Shown piece by piece: positions 56,565 to 64,000 of a stretch of DNA of 64,000 bases (positions are counted from its first letter, which is position 1; each line of letters starts with the position of its first letter). Below the pieces are notes generated by a model, which ran no database searches, had not been told where the DNA came from, and saw nothing but the letters and a program-made list of their open reading frames with translations. The position numbers and the translations under genes are program-made. Source of the DNA: Riptortus pedestris (lineage: Eukaryota > Arthropoda > Insecta > Hemiptera > Alydidae). Location: NCBI GenBank assembly GCA_019009955.1, contig CM032228.1:228326001-228390000 (forward strand). Reading direction: 5' to 3'.

Positions 56565-57053
56565 CTGTTAACGCTCTAGCGGTCGCAATTTTTGTTTAAT
56601 CGTTACCAAACTTCATATTTAAGCTTTTTACGTAAAAAGAGAGATCAAGTTCGTTAATGGCTGAAATCGGACCAGTGGGAGGGGGGGGGGTTTAGAAGGG
56701 GGGATTTTTGAAAATTCAAAATATCTCCGTTACTATACGTCGGACCGAAAAATATTATAGAATCAATCTTATTGCAAATTAAATTTACTATAAATATTGT
56801 CATATACATTTATTCTGTATCTTGAATATTAACTGAGATATTTGCATTTGTATTCTGCATGTGCTCGGCAGCAGTGGCTATGTTCGGACTTTCCGCCGTG
56901 AACTCTGGCGGCCGTTTTTGTAATTATTCGTCCCTCTCGTGAATAGGTTTAGAGGTTACTTACTACTACAGCTGTTATTAGGCAGATTTCTCTATTGTAA
57001 AACTTCTCGTGGGAAATCTGCTTAGTTTACGCCGCCCCTGTGTGACGGACTTT
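56364..57053 (+). mobile_element. Family A element, copy A24 (complete)
   Basis: 5' palindrome AGCAGATTTCCCTTAAGGGA at 56365, a long TA tract at 56489-56561, G-block at about 56675-56703 and a 3' end with GGCAGATTTC…GAAATCTGCTTAG and GACGGACTTT at 57053. It shares its 3' body with copies A12, A16 and A17. Confidence 0.92.
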
Positions 57054-57199
57054 CTTTGTTTTTATGCACGAATCTCCTTACTCAAGGAGCAATAAATATA
57101 ATCACGTTGCTGAGACTCGGGACAACGTGAAGACTGGATCAAAAATATCCAAACGTATTTGTCATGAGTATATCAGAAAGGAGGAAGAAGAAGAAGCAC

Positions 57200-57250
57200 T
57201 CGTAGGTGCTGCGTAAACTAAGCAGATTTCAGGATAGGTCCGCAGATGAC
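57200..57250 (-). mobile_element. Family A hairpin-end fragment
   Basis: GCACTCGTAGGTGCTGCGTA AACTAAGCAGATTTC, a damaged 3' terminus. Confidence 0.7.
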
Positions 57251-57429
57251 GCGAATTCGATTTTCTATTTCTCCATTAAAAAGAGCCCTATGCGATTTGA
57301 ACTTCAAATATAAGTTGGGCATGAAATGATAAGTGATGCAATTGCTGAAGGTAAAAATCATTGTGAAGTAATGGATTCCATATTTCCTTCTTACTTATTA
57401 TTTAAGATGTGTGTAATGTTCATACACCG

Positions 57430-57910
57430 TTTTATTCAGCAAACCATACTAGTAGATTTTCCTATAGAATCAATGTTCTTGCAAATTAATTGTACCATTA
57501 ATTTTCTTATATAGATGTATTCATTGTTTTCAATATTAACCAAGATATTTGGATTTTATAGTTTTTAGCATTCAGTAAACCCACTCTTACTAATGCCACA
57601 TAAACTATACTTTCTTGTATAATAAACCACTTTATTATAAGCTTAATTGCCACATATTGTTTTCAACACATATTTACTAGGTCAGGTACATTCAAATACG
57701 TTGTGTGATGACATCATACATTAAGATTTTAAGAACTAACTTGAAAATATTTATTTGTTCTAAACCAAACTCGATATTTAACTGTTTCATTCCACACTAA
57801 TGACCATAATACTTAACAGTTGAAATGGGACCCGGGATAGGGAGGGATTACAGAGAGAGAGAGGAGGGATTGGAAATTCCAAATACCTGCGTTATTTTAG
57901 GTAGAAATAG
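57430..57910 (+). mobile_element. Old family A-related fragment (long form)
   Basis: Contains the TCAATATTAACCAAGATATT block, the CAGTAAACCCACTCTTACTA body, the GTGATGACATCATACATTAA block and a second CCAAACTCGATATTTAACTG unit with a reduced G-block near 57830. Parallel to the copies at 36130 and 53575. Confidence 0.6.
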
Positions 57911-57999
57911 AGAATATGTGATGAGATAATATCACAAGTGTATTATACCAGTATTAAGGATACCTGCGGACTAAGTAAACGGACGCTTTTGATTTGATA

Positions 58000-58885
58000 G
58001 AGAAGGGAACCTTCTCGAGAAACTTGATCAAATCATTTGCAGAAAATACCAGCATTTAGAATGATTCGTGAATGAAAGGAACAATTGTCTAGGGTCCAAT
58101 TAGGTTCTAGATGTGAAAGATATTTCAGAAGAAGTATCTCCCAAGTTAGGCCGAAATAATCTATTCTCTGAAAACATCTGATTCCTTCAACTATTCTAAA
58201 AGGCGTACTGTGATTGTGTAAAGTTATTGAAAGCATTTCAACTACTATAACTACCTCTCTAGCTAATGAAATCAATGAGGGCGACTCTTTAATTAGCACT
58301 ATGTAGAATGAAATCCGGTTGAATAGTTTTGAGATTAATTTTGGTAGAGCTCAATAATTCTAATTGCATGAGCTTAAATGAGGACTTTAATGTTGGCGGT
58401 AATTGGTAGGATAAAATAATAGGCAGACAATAAAATAATAGAAAAAAATTGGACATGGGCACCACATATTTCCTAGTACTCCTATTCAATTGAATAAACA
58501 AAATTTTTGTTTGCATTTCATTTAAAATTATTCGATCAGAAGAAATAGTGCGCGCCTAACTAGTCGTTACAAGAATCCAAAATGTGGTATATTTCAAAAC
58601 TCTAAGATTAGCCATTTGAGTTAGGCGAGTCACATACAGGCGTCATGCCGAAATTGGTCATTGTTAATACTTGGTAAAAGACTCACTGACATGAGTTATG
58701 GGCATTATGGTAGCCAACTTGCACGGTTTAAAGGACGGCTTAAGGATATATGATAGGGGTGGGGGTAAACATGTCCACTGGCGGGATTTCTAATAATTGA
58801 GTTTGAATCAGAGACATCGAAATCCATTTTCATTTTTAACGACAGTCAACATAGAATAGATGCCGATAGACGATCATAAAGTAAT
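58000..58885. other. No recognised gene
   Basis: Two minus-strand open frames (58033-58299 and 58289-58516) lack recognised domains. Treated as chance. Confidence 0.4.
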
Positions 58886-58890
58886 AAATT

Positions 58891-59047
58891 GGGTCTCAGG
58901 TTGGCCTTGTGAATTAAACCGTTGGCCTAAACCTCACATGGTAGACCTAGAGTGGCGAGTTCTATTCCCGTCTGGGATAACCTGTAGATAACCTGTCCTA
59001 GGCGTAGAAGGAAAAAGTGGACATTAATAAATAAATAATAATAATAA
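58891..59047 (+). mobile_element. SINE with internal deletion, copy S7
   Basis: The head GGGTCTCAGGTTGGCC and B box GTTCTATTCCC are present, but about 85 bp between the tRNA part and GATAACCTGTAGATAACC are missing. An imperfect 10-11 bp duplication ATCATAAAGTAA / ATCATTAAGTAA flanks the copy. Diverged. Confidence 0.8.
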
Positions 59048-59459
59048 TCATTAAGTAAAACACTACACTAATCACATGTTTTGCTACAAGCAATGCCCTC
59101 ATCCCGAGTATTTGTCTTTAACATCAAATCATTTTTTGAATAGAAAGCCACGTCAAAACTAATAGAAAATTGCGGAAGTTACCAGGATAACCTGATTGAG
59201 AATTCGATTTCTAGAAGTAGCAAAGTCGCATTATATTATATACCAAACTACCGATTTACTAAATGCATAGAAATATAACAAACTGTGCTTAAGTTAGTGG
59301 TACTTTTTACATTAAATTAAAACATTAGATGTCACCTACTATGTTTGTACCAAGGAAACAAACGCACTGAACAATATTTAATAAAAACGATTTAGGAATG
59401 TTATATTATTTGCAAAATTTAATTCAATCTTCTTGAACTTTTTTAATAATATTGATATT

Positions 59460-59646
59460 CTCACATGGTAAACCTAGAGTGGCGAGTTCGATTCTTGCCT
59501 GGGCAAAGGAAATTATTTAGTGACGAAATTCATTAAATAACGTCCTAAAATCCCACCCTGGCTAGAAAAGGGTGGTCACCTGTAGATAACCCGTCCCAAT
59601 TAGCCTAAGTTGCAAAAAGTGGACGTTAATAAATAATAAATAAATA
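59460..59646 (+). mobile_element. 5'-truncated SINE, copy S8
   Basis: Exact 15-bp duplications AATAATATTGATATT at 59445-59459 and 59647-59661. The element starts at CTCACATGG, the same internal base as S2, and is otherwise close to S3. Confidence 0.93.
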
Positions 59647-59661
59647 AATAATATTGATATT

Positions 59662-60990
59662 TCCTTATTCCTTTTTTTTATTTTTTTAATTTTTACTAAT
59701 TTTCGTTTTTTGCTCTTCCAGAATTCAACTTTGTAGAGTACTCCAATTAAATAAAATAGACAAAATGTTTTGTTCCATTCCAATCGAATCGACAAATGCC
59801 TTAAAAAGTAATTTATTATGCTTTTTATGAAAAACAAAAAGTTCCTATTAAAATCTTTTGTAAGTTTCGGAAAAAACGTGAAAATATGTATTATCGCCTT
59901 CCCTTTAGGCCCTTTCTCCTGTAGTTGATTTCAATCAAAGGAGTGGCACACTACTGCAAGTTGCATCAATACTAAATATGAAATTTCAACATTTCAAAGG
60001 CTAGCCGTTATTGAGTAATGCGAGGTACGTATGTTCATACGTATAGACGTCGCACCGATGCAAGTCAAAATTGGTTCAAAACTGATAATTCCATTAAAAT
60101 CTGAATAATAAAATTTTTGGCTATTACAATACTTTCTTTACTTCGTAGGGGAATATCAAAAACAAATATATGAGATACATGGATGAAACAGAGGTTTCGT
60201 TCTATTGTAGAATGTGATCATCATTTTAATATCTGGAAGGAATAGTATCGTATCACAGTAATTATGTAATAAATTAATTAAGTTATTTTTCTGGTCATCA
60301 TAGAAGAAATATTTCTGCAATACCCTACGGAAAGCGCTCCTAATAATGATTCGATTTAGGAGATGACTTTTTATGAAGAAAAAATATAAGTCGTCCTCCT
60401 GATCAGTTTTACAACAGGTTTTAGAATGAATTGAAAAGATAGGTTATGCTATTGAATATAAACTAAGCTAATATATTTTTATGCCTAGAATGAAATTCGT
60501 CATGATGTTTAAAAAGTCAGAATATTATAGTTGGGAATGTGAACAATAGACCACAATAGTTTGCCAAAAATGTGGAGAATAGTTCTCCAGTGCGAAATAA
60601 ATGAGGCAGACCCGGGTAGCGGTGGTGTAATGAGCTCCTTAATAAGAGAAACCTAGCACTAGTCCACTACAAATTGTTTGAGATAGTGAAAGACACTGAA
60701 GTTCTACGTCAGTTTTGAGAGAGCTGACAATTTTTGGCATTTTCTTTTATTCTTTCTGTCCAGCCAACATAAAGCATTCAGTGCTACAAAATGTTTGATT
60801 TATTATTTAAAAATGATCTATGTTCTCAAGGTTTGTAAATAAGGGATACTACGTATTTCGGTAAAACGTAATGGATGTTTTAAGGAAGGATATTCTAAAG
60901 AGCAAAGATTGAGACTTGATTAAGTCTCAAATATCGTTCATATTTTTTAAACGATACCACGCGGCGTTTAGTTTAGTATTTTCTGCATTG
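59662..60990. other. No recognised gene
   Basis: AT-rich. Nothing assignable on either strand. Confidence 0.4.
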
Positions 60991-60994
60991 AAAA

Positions 60995-61744
60995 CGTCCG
61001 TCACGCAGGGGCTGCGTAAACTAAGCAGATTTCCCTCGAGAATTTTAGTAATAGACAAATCTATATACTGGTAACACAACTCCTCCGTGAATAAATACAA
61101 ACGGAAATAAGAAATGTATCATCCAATTTCAATAACCCGCCGACATGAAGCGTTAGGTTTGAAATGTTAACAAACGGGACTGCCCGCCTCCGGAAAGAAA
61201 AACAATTACTGCAATATATCAGAATATAACATATTAATTTTATTGAGAACTATTTACTATATCTAGTACTGTAATTAATAATGAGTCAGAACAATTGTTA
61301 TCTCAATCAATCAAATTTTAGTCACAAGGACATATTTGCATGTATTTCTCTTCAAAACAATTTTTGGAATTTAAACATCGAATAATGTGATTTATTACGT
61401 AGCAGAGTATTGTTTGTGTAACATGAGAAGAAATGGGGTTCTGCGGAAAGCAGAAAACTGAAAAATGAAAATATTTCGGCTAATATTTAAGATAGTGAAT
61501 AAATGTTCATAACAATATTTATAGTACATTTAATTTGCAATAAGATTGGTTATATACAATTTTTCGATCCGACCTATGGGAAGGGATATTTTCGAATTTT
61601 CGAAAATCCTTCCCTCTAATCCCCCCTCCTATCCCTCTCCCGATTTCAGCCCTTAACGAACTTGATCTTCCTTTTTACATAAGACGTCTAAATATCGAGT
61701 TTCGAAACGATTAAACAATAATTACGAACGCTAGAGCGGTTATA

Positions 61745-61783
<39 letters not shown>

Positions 61784-61806
61784 CTAGATATATATATATA
61801 TACATA

Positions 61807-61862
<56 letters not shown>

Positions 61863-61986
61863 TTTCGAACGGACCTCATTTTCGTCATCTCCTGGGTAGG
61901 ACCGATGGACATTTGAAGAAAAATTTCGAAAATCGCGTCATGAGTACGACCTCAATAGCTGATTTCCCTTAAGGGGAATCTGCTAA
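60995..61986 (-). mobile_element. Family A element, copy A26 (complete, longest subfamily)
   Basis: About 990 bp with both ends (GTCCGTCACGCAGGGGCTGC at 60996; CTTAAGGGGAATCTGCTAA at 61986). Its compound tract has (CA)n at 61746-61780 and interrupted (TA)n to 61859. Its 3' body is the same as A2 and A15. Confidence 0.9.
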
Positions 61987-62630
61987 AACAATATAATATT
62001 ATTAAACAATTATTGCCAGGAATGGGAGCTGGTATAATAGCATAGAGGTGTGTATGAGATGGTTATGTCCGGCATTATAATGCTGGGCCATTGTGTACTT
62101 TCAATTTGTTGATGGGCTCCTCTCTCTCCCCCTTTTTTGCGCCCGCAGTCTAACCTTAAGGGATTAAAAAGCTTTCCAGTAATTCTCACGAAACACAAAA
62201 TTTCACTCTCAACAATTAATTATCTTACCCATTTCTAAATTAACAAAACAAACTTTTCATTACATTTTTCTTACAATTAATATACAATAGAATGTTTGTA
62301 ATACAAGCCCCCACTTATAAAATTGAAATATTAAAAATCGAAAATATACCGACTGTTTATTGTAGCAGGAAAATATAAAATAATTTTATAAAATTATTTT
62401 GAGAGAAAAAAAAACATTTTTACGGAGCCATTAATATCAACAATGATTATTATTCGTAGTTTGTAAAACAGATTATTCAAAATTTCATTTTTTCTGGTCC
62501 TTCAGAAAAAAAACATTTTAAAAGGAAGGATTTGAAGTTAATTAATACTATAATCAAACGTCAAAAAACGGCATCAACTGAAACTTTAAATGTACAACAT
62601 TATAAAGTTCAGAAATGGATATGACGTGTT
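61987..62630. other. No recognised feature
   Basis: AT-rich sequence between two family A copies of opposite orientation. No gene. Confidence 0.4.
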
Positions 62631-62633
62631 TTT

Positions 62634-62754
62634 TAGCAGATTTCCCATGAGGGAAATCAGCTATTGAGGTCGTACTCATGACGCCATTTTCGAAAAATTT
62701 CTTCAATTGTCCATCGATCCTACCCTGGTGATGACGAAAATGAGGTCCGTTCAA

Positions 62755-62801
<47 letters not shown>

Positions 62802-63237
62802 TATATTTGTCTGTTAACACTCTAGCGGTCGCAATTTTTGTTTAATCGTCACTAAACTCGGTATTTAATCGTTTTATGTAAAAAGAAAGATCAAGTTCGT
62901 TAATGGCTGAAATCGGACCAGTGGGAGGGGGGGGGTTTCAAAAATTCGAAATATCTCCGTTACTATACACCGGATCGAAAAAGTGTACAGAATCAATCTT
63001 ATTGCAAATTAAAGTTACTATAAATATTGTTATATACATTTATTCCCTATCTTGATTATTAACCGAGATGTTTGCATTTTTATGAAATTTGGGCCGATAA
63101 CGGATTTTGGAATTTCCCGCGAAAAGCTAGTACGGCCCTTTGCCGTCACCGTTTGGCTCTCCAATGGAGATTTCTCTACTGTATAACTTCACGTGGGGAA
63201 TCTGCTTAGTTTACGCAGCCCCTGCGTGACGGACTTT
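62634..63237 (+). mobile_element. Family A element, copy A27 (complete)
   Basis: 5' palindrome AGCAGATTTCCCATGAGGGA at 62635, a TA tract at 62760-62806, G-block at about 62920-62936, and the short-subfamily 3' body with TTTCCCGCGAAAAGC. It ends ACGCAGCCCCTGCGTGACGG at about 63232. Confidence 0.92.
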
Positions 63238-63249
63238 TTATTAGTAATA

Positions 63250-63580
63250 TTACTGATTTTTTCGATTTGATGCATCCTTTAGCCGTAAAATGCACAAATC
63301 TTTATTTCAGAAACGGCACATTTTATTGAAAATTACTGCGACATAAAAGTTTTAGCCAACAAAATTATATTTGAAACAAGTCCAGGGGGAAGAAACTGAT
63401 TCTGAAATAAAAAATCTATTGAAATTCCAAAATTATGGTCGTTGGAGAAGATTACGAGGTTGAATATGGACTGAAAGGATTCTTCAAGTCCCAATTATGG
63501 CACACCAAGTCTCAGCCGTTTATTAAAATAATTAGAGACGTTAAGTGGGGTGGTCCAGGAAGTTGGGACACCCTGTATAT
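63250..63580 (+). mobile_element. MITE-like element M2
   Basis: Sister of the 41.4-kb element. The right end GTTGGGACACCCTGTATATA reads as TATACAGGGTGTCCCAAC on the complement, typical of Tc1/mariner-type MITE termini. The left end is not visible and family A copy A27 ends just before it. Confidence 0.65.
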
Positions 63581-63659
63581 ATATAATTGTGTTGATATTT
63601 TCGACCAGGTTATATTTATATATGGTATTGCTATTTTTTTTTTTTGGAGTTTTGGTCAA

Positions 63660-64000
63660 TGTTGGTGAAAAAATCTTAGTTTATGCCGATATTTCGAGAA
63701 TCTTTATTTTCTCTTCTTCAGGGCAAGACTAAAGATACCTACAAACTATTACTCATGGCTATTGCACTTAGAACTAGGTGATTACTTACAAGCCCTTCGG
63801 CCTTACCCGCTAACGACTTGTAAATATTTAAGAGAGGTGCTGGTTCATGTAAGTTTGTATTTGCGATTTGATACCGGAGGACCATGATTTGTAAACCGAT
63901 TATTACCATAATAATGTATTGAATAATCATAAGATATCTGGATTAAACTATGTATTTCTATGCTGAATAATTACAGGATATTGTGGGATGGGCTAATGCA
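63660..64000. other. Unassigned; retroelement-end-like motifs
   Basis: On the minus strand CCCTGAAGAAGAGAAAATAA and CTCGAAATATCGGC (63680-63722) resemble motifs often seen near ends of retroelements. AAGCCCTTCGGCCTTACCCG at 63791 recalls the GGCCGAAAGGCC motif at 14.0 kb. No coding region. Confidence 0.35.

Overview
This is an AT-rich stretch of animal nuclear DNA, probably from an arthropod and most likely an insect. The reasons are the very high repeat load, the tRNA-derived SINEs, a mariner-type element whose helix-turn-helix remnant resembles a type common in insect genomes, and piggyBac-type TTAA elements. Species cannot be named from sequence alone. I found no intact host gene, tRNA, rRNA or CRISPR array. 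Nearly every open reading frame is a by-product of repeats, including long (TA)n tracts that translate as IYIYIY. The window is best read as a pile of nested, mostly non-autonomous transposable elements.

Four repeat families explain most of the sequence. Family A has about 25 copies or fragments, usually 570-990 bp. It has a palindrome at one end, a short 12-bp subterminal inverted repeat (AGCAGATTTCCC at one end, its complement at the other), a small GC hairpin near the other end, an internal (TA)n tract and a G-run block. This layout matches miniature Helentron (HINE / DINE-1-like) elements. Family B has eight copies of about 0.65-2 kb. It ends in a hairpin plus CTAGT, the hallmark of a Helitron 3' end, carries about 300-bp internal tandem units, and lies next to or inside TA microsatellites. 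The SINE family is about 226 bp with a B box, a TAA/ATAA tail and 11-15 bp target duplications. Last are relics of autonomous elements: LINE reverse transcriptase fragments, a decayed piggyBac, a TTAA-flanked deletion derivative and a truncated mariner-like element.

Layout. 1-1.2 kb holds nothing recognisable. 1.2-8.3 kb holds family A copies with SINEs, a LINE RT relic and a hairpin insertion. 8.3-11.2 kb holds repeats and the first family B element. 11.5-14 kb holds LINE tails and family A. 14-20.3 kb is sparser, with two fold-back MITE-like repeats. 20.3-25.4 kb is a dense series of family A copies. 26.4-27.9 kb is the piggyBac relic. 29.5-30.9 kb and 37.9-39.9 kb are two cases of family B nested inside the TA tract of family A. 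33.2-35.2 kb is a long family B copy carrying the mariner-like insertion. 41.4-46.3 kb holds family A, a GC-rich insertion, a second Helitron-like family and a paralogous empty site. 46.4-51.9 kb is a cluster of four family B copies in alternating orientation separated by TA tracts. 52-64 kb is mostly degenerate, with SINEs, a LINE tail and three good family A copies.

The most interesting pattern is ecological rather than genic. One transposon family carries a TA microsatellite, and Helitron-like elements ending in CTAG|T have repeatedly landed in or beside such TA tracts, so the microsatellite seems to act as a landing site for later insertions.
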